NCBI GenBank assembly: GCA_964391015.1
Contig: CAYMKU010000011.1
Coordinates: 1-64,000 of the forward strand
Length of the DNA stretch: 64,000 nt
Source: XYD12-FULL-36-8 sp964391015
GTDB lineage: Bacteria > Bacteroidota > Ignavibacteria > Ignavibacteriales > Ignavibacteriaceae
Reading direction: 5' to 3'
Position numbers and translations under genes: made by a program. This document shows positions 35,174-44,435 of this stretch, piece after piece; the first letter of the stretch is position 1, and each line of letters begins with the position of its first letter. The notes under the pieces were generated by a model. The model was not told where the DNA came from. It saw nothing but the letters and a program-made list of their open reading frames with translations, and did no database searches.

Positions 35174-36160
35174 TTAGTTGCTCAATAATTCCCAAATTCT
35201 ATCCAGTAATTGTGGTATACCCTTATTTGTTACTGCTGAGATTGTTATAACTGGAAGGTTTTCTTTGAATATTTTTTTGCTTTCTATCCTATCCATATTT
35301 TTCTTTTCTAGTAAATCGGATTTGGAAAGAGCAATTATTTTTTTTCGTTCCGATAGTTTTTTGCTGTATTGTTTCAGTTCATCGGAGAGAATTCTGAAAT
35401 CTTTTTCTATGTTTTCTGAAGTGGTTTCTATGAGAAAAAGAAGAAGCTTTGTCCTTTCGATATGTCTTAGAAATTTTAGCCCTAAACCTTTGCCTTCATG
35501 TGCACCTTCAATTATACCTGGAATATCTGCTACTGTAAAACTTTTATAATCTTTGTAGAAAACAATTCCAAGATTGGGTTCAAGAGTGGTAAAGGGATAG
35601 TTCGCAATTTTAGGTTTTGCAGATGAGATAACAGAAATCAATGTTGATTTACCAGCATTGGGAAAACCGACTATACCTACATCAGCAATTAATTTGAGTT
35701 CCAGAATAATTTTCTTTGATTCACCTTTCCTACCCTTCTCAGCAAATCGTGGAGTTTGGTTAGTGGATGTTGCGAAATTACTATTTCCCTTACCCCCTTT
35801 TCCACCTTTCGCAATGATTATTTTTTTCCCTTCTTCATCTAGGTCTGCTAGAATTTTTTCGTTTTCAAAATCTTTGATAATTGTTCCAACTGGAACTTTT
35901 ATTAAAACATTAGCTCCATTTTTCCCATCCTTTAAAGAACTTCCGCCAATTGCTCCATCACCGGCAAAGTATTTTCTTTTGTACTTAAAATCCAATAACG
36001 TGTTAAGATTGGATAATGCTTGAATTATCACATCACCACCATTACCACCATTTCCTCCTGAAGGTCCACCTTTGGGAACATACTTCTCTCTTCTAAAGGT
36101 TACGGCTCCGTCTCCTCCATCACCAGCTTTAATTTCAATTTCAGCTTGATCAATAAACAT
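35174..36160 (-). CDS. obg: Obg-family GTPase
   Basis: The protein has 328 residues. The Gly-rich Obg fold occupies about 1-157 (GGPSGGNGGNGGDVI). The G domain has G1 GFPNAGKST, G3 DIPGIIEGAHEG and G4 SKSD. The C-terminal OCT domain seen in some Obg proteins is absent, as is usual for short forms. It takes part in 50S assembly and stress control. It starts 3 bp after the stop of the upstream hypothetical gene, in one operon. Confidence 0.95.
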   Translation of the reverse strand: MFIDQAEIEIKAGDGGDGAVTFRREKYVPKGGPSGGNGGNGGDVIIQALSNLNTLLDFKYKRKYFAGDGAIGGSSLKDGKNGANVLIKVPVGTIIKDFENEKILADLDEEGKKIIIAKGGKGGKGNSNFATSTNQTPRFAEKGRKGESKKIILELKLIADVGIVGFPNAGKSTLISVISSAKPKIANYPFTTLEPNLGIVFYKDYKSFTVADIPGIIEGAHEGKGLGLKFLRHIERTKLLLFLIETTSENIEKDFRILSDELKQYSKKLSERKKIIALSKSDLLEKKNMDRIESKKIFKENLPVITISAVTNKGIPQLLDRIWELLSN

Positions 36161-36162
36161 TG

Positions 36163-37494
36163 CTATGCCGTTGTAAAATATTTAGCAACTGCATTTGTTA
36201 AAAGAATTGCATCTTTGGAATAGGGATTTACGTTGTATGTGGTGTACAATGATTTTAGAATTTCAGTAGCTTTCTCGTAGGTTTTGCATTCTGAAATCGT
36301 TTCAATGGTAGTTGCAAAATCGTCTTTATCTTCATTGAAGACAGAACTGATTATCCTTTGTATTTCTCTATCAGAAAGAAAAGTGAGGACATCTGCACTA
36401 CTTGTTTTCTTGATATTTTTAGCTTCACGGGTATTTTCAATTATAGAACCTTCCAACTCATCTGGCTCAATAGAAAATGTTTCAATATCTTCTTCCAATT
36501 TCATTTCATCACTTAGATTAATAGTTTCTTTCGAGTTGGGAGTCGTAATCTCTAAATCTTCCAATTCCAACTTTTCTGATTCATTTAATAAAGTGGTCTT
36601 GGGAAGAATATCTTCTTTAGCAACGGTATTTAATTCGGAATTCAAATTTTCAGATACATTAGTTTCTATATTTTTTTGTTCATTTTCATTTGCAGTTTTT
36701 ACTTCAGACTGAACTTGTTCAGTTTTTTGTTCTGTCACTTTCGGCTCATTGTAAATGATTTTCTTTATCTCATCAATTTCATACTTAGCTTTTGGTGATT
36801 GCTTTACTCCATTTTGTAATCTTAGCAAATGATCATTCAATTTCTTCTCGTTAAGATATAGCTCTATTGCTTGAATGGGAATTTGTGTATGAAGAACTGC
36901 GCCAATGTTAAAAAAGCCTGCCACCGCATCTAATGCATTATCAACTAACTCATTTGTTTGTGCTAGCAGTAACTCAGAATCAATTTTATTCAGTAGAAAT
37001 TCAAAATCTTTTTTATCCACAGTAAGTAATTGTTTCTTTTCAAAGTAAGAGATTAGAATCTGGCTCAAGTATTTATAATAATAAGGATAATCTAAAAGTG
37101 CTATTACCTCCTCAGCACCTTTATTTTCCGTATCCTGGAAAATAAAATTAAGGAAAGTTTCATTTGGCTTAGTTAAGAAATCAAAATTAAACATTACAGC
37201 TTTTTTTATGAGATTGTTTATTTCGGTTTCATTAATTCGTCTGGATTTTTTTATCTCAAGTACAATCATCTTAAAGTGTTTTGATATTTCTGCTCCGGAA
37301 TAATCAAATGACGATTTTCGTAAAAGGATCTGACGATCTTTATAAACCTGGTAATTTATTTCTGCTGATAAGTAATTGAGAATAGCTGGATGAATTTCGA
37401 TTCCCTTCAGTTTTTCAAAAGTCAAGAACGAGCCAGCTTTACTAATTTTATTAAAACAAAAATCACAAATGAATTTTATTTCTTTTTCAAACAT
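36163..37494 (-). CDS. Hypothetical acidic protein in the obg operon
   Basis: The protein has 443 residues. An alpha-helical N-terminal half (1-235) contains a CDFCFNK segment at the beginning and FFNIGAVLHTQIPIQAIELYL. A low-complexity Glu/Asn/Thr-rich linker (about 240-355) follows, then a helical end (DVLTFLSDREIQRIISSVF). I recognise no family. The long disordered linker suggests a scaffold or adaptor. It lies between a lipoprotein gene (16 bp) and obg (2 bp), all on the minus strand. Confidence 0.7.
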   Translation of the reverse strand: MFEKEIKFICDFCFNKISKAGSFLTFEKLKGIEIHPAILNYLSAEINYQVYKDRQILLRKSSFDYSGAEISKHFKMIVLEIKKSRRINETEINNLIKKAVMFNFDFLTKPNETFLNFIFQDTENKGAEEVIALLDYPYYYKYLSQILISYFEKKQLLTVDKKDFEFLLNKIDSELLLAQTNELVDNALDAVAGFFNIGAVLHTQIPIQAIELYLNEKKLNDHLLRLQNGVKQSPKAKYEIDEIKKIIYNEPKVTEQKTEQVQSEVKTANENEQKNIETNVSENLNSELNTVAKEDILPKTTLLNESEKLELEDLEITTPNSKETINLSDEMKLEEDIETFSIEPDELEGSIIENTREAKNIKKTSSADVLTFLSDREIQRIISSVFNEDKDDFATTIETISECKTYEKATEILKSLYTTYNVNPYSKDAILLTNAVAKYFTTA

Positions 37495-37510
37495 TTATAT
37501 CTCTCTTTTT

Positions 37511-37768
37511 TTAATTAGAAAGCAAGTATCTCAAACCTTGAACATTTCTTTTGGTAAATTTTAAATTTAGCTCAGCACTCAGGCTGTCTATTTTTCTCAT
37601 TGATAAATCGATCAAGTAAAAATTCCTACTTGCTGTGCCCCAATCCGATTGACTGACAGATACAAATTTTGTCGAAAATTTGTCTTGCTCTGGTTCGGAT
37701 TTGCACCCTAAAAATAAGACCGACCAGCTTATAACACTTGTGACTATAATAAGTTGAAATGATTTCAT
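37511..37768 (-). CDS. Small lipoprotein of unknown function
   Basis: The protein has 85 residues. The signal sequence with lipobox FLGC (Cys22) is followed by a short charged domain (FVSVSQSDWGTASRNFYLID). No family is recognised. It is the first gene of the obg transcript. Confidence 0.6.
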   Translation of the reverse strand: MKSFQLIIVTSVISWSVLFLGCKSEPEQDKFSTKFVSVSQSDWGTASRNFYLIDLSMRKIDSLSAELNLKFTKRNVQGLRYLLSN

Positions 37769-37809
37769 TTCTAATATTCAATATATGTTTCTACTTTAAC
37801 TTAAATAAA

Positions 37810-37833
37810 AAATCCCGAAATAAATCGGGATTT
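37810..37833 (-). terminator. Terminator of the sdhCAB operon
   Basis: AAATCCCGA (37810-37818) and TCGGGATTT (37825-37833) form a 9-bp stem with a six-base loop, just beyond the sdhB stop on the minus strand and followed by T residues. Confidence 0.8.
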
Positions 37834-37857
37834 AAAGTGCATAAAATTTATTTTAAT

Positions 37858-38628
37858 TCAAACTTCAACTTCTTTCGATTTGACCTTAGCCATTACAAAA
37901 TCTCTGTTCATTCTCGCAATGTTAGTAACTGAAATTCCTTTGGGACACTCTGCTTCGCAGGCATAAGTGTTTGTACAACTGCCAAATCCCAAATCATCCA
38001 TAACCTTTACCATTCTATCAACTCTGCGGTAACGTTCCGGCTGTCCTTGCGGAAGCAGTGCATACTGTGAAACCTTAGCTGATACAAACAACATAGCGGA
38101 AGCATTCTTACACGCAGCAACACAAGCGCCGCAGCCAATACACGAAGCGGCATCCATTGCTAAGCTAGAAACTTCTTTTGAAATGGGAATTGCATTACCA
38201 TCCGGCGTTCCCCCTGTGTTGCATGAAATATAACCACCAACTTGAAGAATTTTATCAAAACCCGAACGATCAACCATCAAATCTTTAATTACCGGAAACG
38301 CTTTCGCACGGAACGGTTCAATCCAAATTGTCTCACCATCTTTAAAGTTTCTCATGTGAAGCTGACAGGTTGCAATTTTTGCAAGTGGTCCATGCGGTCT
38401 GCCGTTGATAACCAAGCCGCATGTACCGCAAATACCTTCACGGCAATCACTCTCAAAATGAACTGCCTCTTCATTTTTTGCTTCGAGAGTATTATTTACT
38501 TCATCCAGCATTTCAAGGAAAGAAACATCCGGCGAAACCTGAACTGCATACTCAACAAAACTTCCGACAGAATTAGAATTTTTTTGCCTCCAAATATTCA
38601 ACTTTAGATTAAGTTTTTTAGCTTCCAT
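37858..38628 (-). CDS. sdhB: Succinate dehydrogenase/fumarate reductase iron-sulfur subunit
   Basis: The protein has 256 residues. The 2Fe-2S site is in CREGICGTCGLV, the 4Fe-4S site in CIGCGACVAACKN, and a last cluster uses CEAECPKGI. It carries electrons from the flavin subunit to the cytochrome b. The start overlaps the sdhA stop by one base, and sdhC-sdhA-sdhB read in one operon. Confidence 0.95.
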   Translation of the reverse strand: MEAKKLNLKLNIWRQKNSNSVGSFVEYAVQVSPDVSFLEMLDEVNNTLEAKNEEAVHFESDCREGICGTCGLVINGRPHGPLAKIATCQLHMRNFKDGETIWIEPFRAKAFPVIKDLMVDRSGFDKILQVGGYISCNTGGTPDGNAIPISKEVSSLAMDAASCIGCGACVAACKNASAMLFVSAKVSQYALLPQGQPERYRRVDRMVKVMDDLGFGSCTNTYACEAECPKGISVTNIARMNRDFVMAKVKSKEVEV

Positions 38629-40538
38629 TATTTATAACTCCTTATCGCTGGTTTCACGTACTCAAATACTAAAGGTTCCTTGTGAAGATTCCATTTATCT
38701 TCATTTGCAAATTCCCAGGCAGCAACGTAAGAATATTCTTCATCGTTACGTTTTGCCTCACCGTCTTCGTGTTGATATTCTTCTCTGAAATGACCGCCGC
38801 ATGATTCATTTCTGCTTAAAGCATCAAGAGCCATTAATTCTCCAAGCTCAAAGTAGTCAATTAATCTTCCTGCACGTTCAAGAGTTTGGTTCACATCACT
38901 TCCACTGCCAGGAATCGTAACATTCTTCCAAAATTCAGATTTCAATTCTTTTATTTCATCCATCGCTTCTTTCAATCCCTTTTCATTCCTTCCCATACCA
39001 ACTTTATTCCACATTATTCTTCCTAACTGTTTGTGAATATCATCAACAGTTCTTTTTCCTTTTATTGAAAGAAGTTTGTTCGTCAGATTTCTAACTTCAT
39101 TTGTAACTTTTGTGAATTCAGGATGATCAGTTTTTACCAAAGTTGGTTTGTAACTTGCCAGATAATCACCCATCGTGTAAGGAATAACAAAATAACCATC
39201 AGCCAAACCTTGCATAAGTGCAGAAGCACCCAAACGATTTGCCCCATGATCTGAATAGTTTGCTTCACCAAGAACAAACAAACCGGGAATTGTGCTCATC
39301 AAATTATAATCAACCCACAAACCGCCCATCGTGTAATGCGGTGCAGGATAAATCATCATCGGAACTTTGTATGGATTTTCTCCAGTAATGGTTTCATAAA
39401 TTTCAAACAAATTACCATACCTCTCTTCAATCACCTTCTGTCCTAATCTGTTAATTGCATCTTTGAAATCGAGATAGACAGCTTCGCCGCCTCTCACTCC
39501 TCTGCCCTCATCGCATACTTCTTTAGCTGCTCGAGAGGAAATATCCCGTGGAGAAAGATTTCCGAATGAAGGATATTTTCTTTCAAGATAGTAATCCCTT
39601 TCATCTTCGGGAATATCATTTGGATTTCTCATATCGCTTTTTTTCTTCGAAACCCAAACCCGCCCATCATTTCTCAGCGACTCGCTCATCAAAGTAAGCT
39701 TTGACTGGGATTCTCCATGCAGAGGCAAACAAGTGGGATGAATCTGAGTAAAGCAAGGATTAGCAAACAGAGCACCTCGTTTATGCGCTCGCCAAATTGC
39801 CGTAACATTACAGTTCATTGCGTTAGTTGAGAGGAAGAAAACGTTTGAGTATCCACCGGTTGCAAGGCAAACCGCATGAGCCGAATAAGTTTCTATATCT
39901 CCTGTTAAGAGATTTCTGCATACAATCCCTTTTGCAAATCCATCAACTATTACAACATCAAGCATTTCTCTTCGCGTGTAAAGTTTAACATTACCAAGAT
40001 CAATTTGTCTGTTCAAAGCACTAACAGCACCAAGCAATAACTGCTGACCTGTTTGCCCCCTAGCATAAAATGTTCTTGATACCTGAGCACCGCCAAATGA
40101 TCGGTTATCGAGAAGTCCCCCATATTCTCTTGCAAATGGAACACCTTGAGCAACACATTGATCAATTATGTTTCCGCTTACTTCTGCAAGACGATGAACA
40201 TTTGCCTCTCTTGCACGGAAATCTCCTCCTTTAACTGTATCATAGAACAATCTGTAAACACTATCGCCGTCATTCTGATAATTCTTAGCTGCATTTATTC
40301 CGCCTTGTGCTGAAATTGAATGCGCTCGTCTTGCACTATCGTGAAAAGTAAATGCTTTGACATTATATCCTAATTCCCCCAATGAAGCTGCGGCAGAAGC
40401 TCCTGCCAAACCTGTCCCAACAACAATTATGTCGAACTTTCTTTTGTTTGCTGGGTTAACCAGCTTCATGTTGAATTTATGATTTGTCCACTTTTCAGAT
40501 ATATGCCCCGCTGGCACTTTTGACTCTAACTTAATCAT
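38628..40538 (-). CDS. sdhA: Succinate dehydrogenase/fumarate reductase flavoprotein subunit
   Basis: The protein has 636 residues. The FAD-binding IIVVGTGLAGASAAASLGELG unit is near residue 38; the His of AHSISAQGGINAAK is the flavinylation site; HPTCLP and the substrate-binding region with GGLWVDYNLM follow. It oxidises succinate to fumarate at the inner membrane or the reverse. The start overlaps the sdhC stop (ATGA). Confidence 0.95.
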   Translation of the reverse strand: MIKLESKVPAGHISEKWTNHKFNMKLVNPANKRKFDIIVVGTGLAGASAAASLGELGYNVKAFTFHDSARRAHSISAQGGINAAKNYQNDGDSVYRLFYDTVKGGDFRAREANVHRLAEVSGNIIDQCVAQGVPFAREYGGLLDNRSFGGAQVSRTFYARGQTGQQLLLGAVSALNRQIDLGNVKLYTRREMLDVVIVDGFAKGIVCRNLLTGDIETYSAHAVCLATGGYSNVFFLSTNAMNCNVTAIWRAHKRGALFANPCFTQIHPTCLPLHGESQSKLTLMSESLRNDGRVWVSKKKSDMRNPNDIPEDERDYYLERKYPSFGNLSPRDISSRAAKEVCDEGRGVRGGEAVYLDFKDAINRLGQKVIEERYGNLFEIYETITGENPYKVPMMIYPAPHYTMGGLWVDYNLMSTIPGLFVLGEANYSDHGANRLGASALMQGLADGYFVIPYTMGDYLASYKPTLVKTDHPEFTKVTNEVRNLTNKLLSIKGKRTVDDIHKQLGRIMWNKVGMGRNEKGLKEAMDEIKELKSEFWKNVTIPGSGSDVNQTLERAGRLIDYFELGELMALDALSRNESCGGHFREEYQHEDGEAKRNDEEYSYVAAWEFANEDKWNLHKEPLVFEYVKPAIRSYK

Positions 40539-41212
40539 TGACCGCCTCCGTGAAAAAAGAAGAAGTAAATCGGCATTGATGCAAATCCGATAGCCATAAT
40601 TATTGCATAGATTGTCCCAACCTTTTCGACAAGCGGGGTATATTTTTTATGATTCCATCCGAAAGTTTGAAACGCACTTTGAAAACCATGATTGAGATGA
40701 AATCCTAAAAGTAAAACTGCAATTACATAAAGCAGTGAATACCACCAATAACCGAAAGATCTAATCACAATTTCATAGTACTGATGGTTATTCGCTAATC
40801 CTTCCGGATCGTGAATATTAAACCTCCAAAAGAAAGTACCGAGATGCAGCACGAGAAATATGAAAACAATAGATCCAGTTAAAAACATTGTTCGGGAGAA
40901 AACGTCACTATTTTCCGATGAACTGTTTACTTTATAAATGACTCCGCGCGCTCTTTTGTTTTCAATCCACAACCGAACTCCATTAAAAATATGGATGAGA
41001 AAAGCTGCAAGCAAAACTAGTTCAATTACTCTGATAAGCGGTTTAATAACATCTAAAGTAAGCACATAACCATTAAAAACATTTGGACCGAAGAACAATG
41101 TTATGTTTCCAACAAGATGAACAATTAAAAAGATTAGCAGAAAACCTCCTGTAACAGCCATTGTAATCTTTTTGCCGATGGATGAATTAATAAATTTGAA
41201 AAACCATCCCAT
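40535..41212 (-). CDS. sdhC: Succinate dehydrogenase cytochrome b subunit
   Basis: The protein has 225 residues with five helices and His residues for two haems (IVHLVGN, FLIHIFNGV, VLHLGTFFW, LGFHLNHGF). This is the single-subunit, diheme type B anchor of Bacteroidota, which makes a separate sdhD unnecessary. The 228 bp before the riboswitch hold its promoter and no other gene. Confidence 0.9.
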   Translation of the reverse strand: MGWFFKFINSSIGKKITMAVTGGFLLIFLIVHLVGNITLFFGPNVFNGYVLTLDVIKPLIRVIELVLLAAFLIHIFNGVRLWIENKRARGVIYKVNSSSENSDVFSRTMFLTGSIVFIFLVLHLGTFFWRFNIHDPEGLANNHQYYEIVIRSFGYWWYSLLYVIAVLLLGFHLNHGFQSAFQTFGWNHKKYTPLVEKVGTIYAIIMAIGFASMPIYFFFFHGGGQ

Positions 41213-41440
41213 TAATATCTCCTTTAAGACAATGTAATAATTTTTTTAGGAAAGTGAAATTTATTCTGAAGAAGAAATTGAGCATAGGTTAGAATAGTCA
41301 AGTTTAGCTAAAATAGATTAATTTCTATAAGCAACTTATCAATTTTGAGATACTAACTCAAAATTTTCACAAGCAAAAAATTCAGGTAATTATTGGATTT
41401 CTTGACCCTTAGTTTTATTTTTATTTAGTTCTTTGTACAC

Positions 41441-41686
41441 GATTTATGGTATTCCGATCTCGACGAAAGTCGTGATAACGGAAATTATAGGGAAGTCCGG
41501 TGCGGTTTTACTGGTATGTCATCTTGAACTTGTTTCAAGATCAGGGATTCCGAACCAAGTTTGGAATGACGTAATTCAAGCAATCAATTCCGGCGCTGTC
41601 GCGCAACTGTAAATTCAGTAAGCAATGTTGCATACTGCCTTTTGCATATTGCCTACTGGAACAAGCCAGGAGACCTGCTATAAATC
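41441..41686 (+). promoter_or_regulatory. Cobalamin riboswitch with a repeat-like insertion
   Basis: The P1 strands are GATTTATGG (41441-41449) and CTATAAATC (41678-41686). The core has GGGAA (41490-41494), CCGGTGC (41497-41503), CCGGCGCTGTC (41590-41600) with GCGCAACTGT (41601-41610), and the B12 box AAGCCAGGAGACCTGC (41663-41678). These are the hallmark elements of the adenosylcobalamin aptamer. About 86 nt separate GGTGC from CCGG, where typical aptamers have only a short loop. The added stretch holds two hairpins enclosed by GTCAT/ATGAC. It lies upstream of the BtuB-like receptor. Confidence 0.9.
41515..41589 (+). repeat. Double-hairpin repeat inserted in the riboswitch
   Basis: ATCTTGAA/TTCAAGAT (41521-41541) and ATTCCGAAC/GTTTGGAAT (41548-41568) form two hairpins, flanked by GTCAT and ATGAC. 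The consensus TGTCATTCTGAACTTGTTTC is common as a dispersed repeat in Bacteroidota genomes, and this looks like a diverged copy. It sits in the terminal part of the aptamer (P6-like), where extra length is tolerated. Confidence 0.6.
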
Positions 41687-41808
41687 ATTTTTAATCAACC
41701 TTCGCGGCAAAGGTAAGATTAACGATGGTCTTACAAATTCTCCATTCGTTCATCTCAGCTTTAATTCACGCGAAGTTACTTTACATAATTAAACACAGGA
41801 GTAACTTC

Positions 41809-43761
41809 ATGAAAAATTTCTTTTTGTTTTTCTCTGTTTTTTTTTCTTTTCAATCTGTTTTCTCGCAAGAAAAAGTTGTTGAGAAAACTGATATTCAAGG
41901 CCTTTACAAACTTTACGATGTTGTTATTTCTGCAACTAAAACTCAAACCAGCACACTTGAGCTTGCTAATTCAATTTCTGTAATTGATTCTGAAAAGATC
42001 GCCAATAGTAACGTATCCAATGTTTTTGATTTATTAAGAGGTGAATATGGAGTTAGCTTTACCAGACAAGGAGGAGCTGGAACTTTATCAAACATTAGTA
42101 TTCGCGGTGGGAATTCTGATTACACACTGGTTTTGGTTGATGGTGTAGAAGTCAATTTGAACAGTGATCCTTCTAATGTGTACGACTTTGCTTTTCTTTC
42201 TACCGATAACATAAAATCTATTGAAATACTCCGCGGACCTCAGTCAACCCTCTACGGTTCAAATTCGCTGGCTGGAGTAATCAACGTTATCACAAAAAAA
42301 GGAATCGGCAAGCCAAATTTTTCTCTATTAACTGAAATCGGTTCATACAAAACCTATAAAGCTTTGCTTGGAATGAGCGGCAATATTTCAAGTTTCAATT
42401 ATTCGGTAACAATAGATAGAACTGAAAGCGAAGGTTTTTCCTCCGCCTCTCAGAAATATGGCAATGTTGAGAAAGATGGTTACAAAAAAAATAACATCTC
42501 TACAAGATTTGGATATGATTTTAGCGATGCTACAGAATTCAATCTATTTATGAATTACAATAATTCGAAATCTGATTACGACCAGTTCGGAGGAAAGTTT
42601 GGAGACGACCCAACATACGTATTTGACCAAGAGGAGTTTTCATTTCGTGGTGAGAGTAAATTAAATTTCTCAGATGGGAAATGGAATCAAAAAATTGGTA
42701 TCTCAATATTTAATAACATCAGGAAATATTCTTATGATACATCAACTGCAAGCATATATTATTCTAAAAGCTTATACGATGGAAGAAAATATAAACTTGA
42801 CTGGCAAAATGATTTTAGGTTAAGCAATGAAAATTTATTAACAACAGGAATAGAATATGAGATCGAAGAAGCATCCTCAGAGTTCTTTGCCAAGACATTT
42901 TTAAGTCCGCCTGATTATTTGAGTACTTTCCCCAAACAGGAAGCAAAAACTTTTGGGATCTATGTTCAAGATCAACTAAAATTCGGAGAGAGCTTTTTCA
43001 GCACAGTTGGATTACGATATAATAATTACGACCAACTTGGTTCATCCCTTACTTATAGAATTGCTCCTGCTTATGTCATTTGGAAAACTGGAACAAAAAT
43101 TAAATGTACTATAGGTTCAGGTTTTAAAATTCCTTCCTTATTCTATTTGTATGATCCGACTTACGGCAACCCAGGTTTGAAACCCGAAAAAAGTCTTGGC
43201 CTCGATGCTGGAGTTGAGCAGTACCTTTTTAATGAATTGGTTTTATTTGGAATAACCTATTTCCAAAATAACTACAAAGATCTCTTCGGATTTGATAATA
43301 ACTTTAGAACTATAAACGTCAAAAAAGCAAAAACTAACGGAATTGAATCATATCTGACAGCAAAACTCTCAAATGACTTTGAAGTAAAACTGAACTACAC
43401 TTTTACAAATGCAAAAGATGAAAGTAATGGAATTGCTGAAAAGGATAAAAGACTAATCAGAAGACCCGAACACAAAGCTAGTTTATTTGTTAGTTATTCT
43501 TTAAACCAATCCGCAAACGTAAATGCTGAACTTATTTATGTTGGATCAAGAGAAGATATAAACTTTTCAATATTCGAACGTGTAATACTGAAGGAATATT
43601 TCCTTCTAAACCTTGCAGCACATTATGATTTGCTTAATTTCTTAAGATTAAATTTGCGTTTAGAAAATGTTCTTAATTCTGATTACGAAGAAGTTTATGG
43701 TTATGCAACTTCAGGCTTTTCGGTTTATGGCGGGATAAAATTAAGTCTAAACGATTTGTGA
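41809..43761 (+). CDS. btuB: TonB-dependent receptor, BtuB-like (probable cobalamin uptake)
   Basis: The protein has 650 residues. The frame is open from 41725, but ATG 41809 has AGGAG upstream and starts a signal peptide (MKNFFLFFSVFFSFQSVFSQ). The plug domain (about 35-150) contains VVISATKTQTSTLELANSI and LRGPQSTLYGSNSLAGVINV; the rest is a 22-strand barrel ending with a Phe/Tyr-type strand (GFSVYGGIKLSLNDL). The upstream cobalamin riboswitch gives the substrate. It works with TonB-ExbBD, which are elsewhere. Confidence 0.9.
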   Translation: MKNFFLFFSVFFSFQSVFSQEKVVEKTDIQGLYKLYDVVISATKTQTSTLELANSISVIDSEKIANSNVSNVFDLLRGEYGVSFTRQGGAGTLSNISIRGGNSDYTLVLVDGVEVNLNSDPSNVYDFAFLSTDNIKSIEILRGPQSTLYGSNSLAGVINVITKKGIGKPNFSLLTEIGSYKTYKALLGMSGNISSFNYSVTIDRTESEGFSSASQKYGNVEKDGYKKNNISTRFGYDFSDATEFNLFMNYNNSKSDYDQFGGKFGDDPTYVFDQEEFSFRGESKLNFSDGKWNQKIGISIFNNIRKYSYDTSTASIYYSKSLYDGRKYKLDWQNDFRLSNENLLTTGIEYEIEEASSEFFAKTFLSPPDYLSTFPKQEAKTFGIYVQDQLKFGESFFSTVGLRYNNYDQLGSSLTYRIAPAYVIWKTGTKIKCTIGSGFKIPSLFYLYDPTYGNPGLKPEKSLGLDAGVEQYLFNELVLFGITYFQNNYKDLFGFDNNFRTINVKKAKTNGIESYLTAKLSNDFEVKLNYTFTNAKDESNGIAEKDKRLIRRPEHKASLFVSYSLNQSANVNAELIYVGSREDINFSIFERVILKEYFLLNLAAHYDLLNFLRLNLRLENVLNSDYEEVYGYATSGFSVYGGIKLSLNDL

Positions 43762-43871
43762 TATTTTAAAAAATTTATTTTGATTAGAGCTTATAGAATT
43801 TTTATCTTTGAAATAGTTAGAATAGTAAATCATCAAATTTTTACTCAGAAATTATTAAGAAAGGAACCAGA

Positions 43872-44402
43872 ATGAATTCAGATAATTTCACCTCAAAGTT
43901 TTGGACTGTGACTATTATGATAATGACTGCTGCATTTACAAGATTAATTCCTCATCCACCAAATTTCACTGCAGTTGGTGCTATCGCCTTGTTTGGAGGT
44001 ACTTATTTTAGTGACAAGAAATTTGCATTCATTATTCCGTTAACTGCTATGCTGCTTTCTGATTTGTTACTTGGATTTCACAATGGAATGTTATCGGTTT
44101 ATTTTAGCTTTGTGTTGATCGTCGGAATTGGAATCTTACTTAGCCGAAATATTAATTTGCGAAATGTTATTGCAGCATCACTTTCGTCCTCAATTTTATT
44201 TTTTGTGATGACAAATTTCCAGATGTGGGTTCAGGGTACACTCTACGCAAAGAATATTACAGGATTAGTTACATGTTATGTAGCAGCGATCCCATTTTTC
44301 GGTTATTCCGTTTTAGGAGATTTATTTTTTGTAGGTTTTCTATTCGGACTTTTCGCGCTACTGCTAACCAAATTCCCACAACTTTCAGAAGTAAAAGCTT
44401 AA
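43872..44402 (+). CDS. DUF6580-type membrane protein, probable vitamin-uptake component
   Basis: The protein has 176 residues with about six helices. The N-terminal motif AFTRLIPHPPNFTAVGAIALFGGTYF is typical of DUF6580 proteins, compared with substrate-binding (S) components of ECF transporters. It lies 110 bp after btuB and ends at a terminator, so the two probably form the B12-regulated transcript. Inner-membrane cobalamin or cobinamide import is the inferred role. Confidence 0.8.
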   Translation: MNSDNFTSKFWTVTIMIMTAAFTRLIPHPPNFTAVGAIALFGGTYFSDKKFAFIIPLTAMLLSDLLLGFHNGMLSVYFSFVLIVGIGILLSRNINLRNVIAASLSSSILFFVMTNFQMWVQGTLYAKNITGLVTCYVAAIPFFGYSVLGDLFFVGFLFGLFALLLTKFPQLSEVKA

Positions 44403-44408
44403 TCACTT

Positions 44409-44435
44409 GGGGCAATGAAAGTTGCCCCTTCTTTT
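44409..44435 (+). terminator. Terminator of the btuB transcript
   Basis: GGGGCAA (44409-44415) and TTGCCCC (44422-44428) form a 7-bp stem with the T-rich tail TTCTTTT (44429-44435). The ATG at 44415 falls inside the hairpin, so the next gene more likely begins at 44436. Confidence 0.85.

Noticed and set aside
41725..41808. Longer btuB start
   Set aside because: No ribosome-binding site suits it; ATG 41809 has AGGAG and begins a clean signal peptide.
44415..44435. Upstream ATG of the HAD gene
   Set aside because: It lies inside the terminator hairpin of the preceding transcript.
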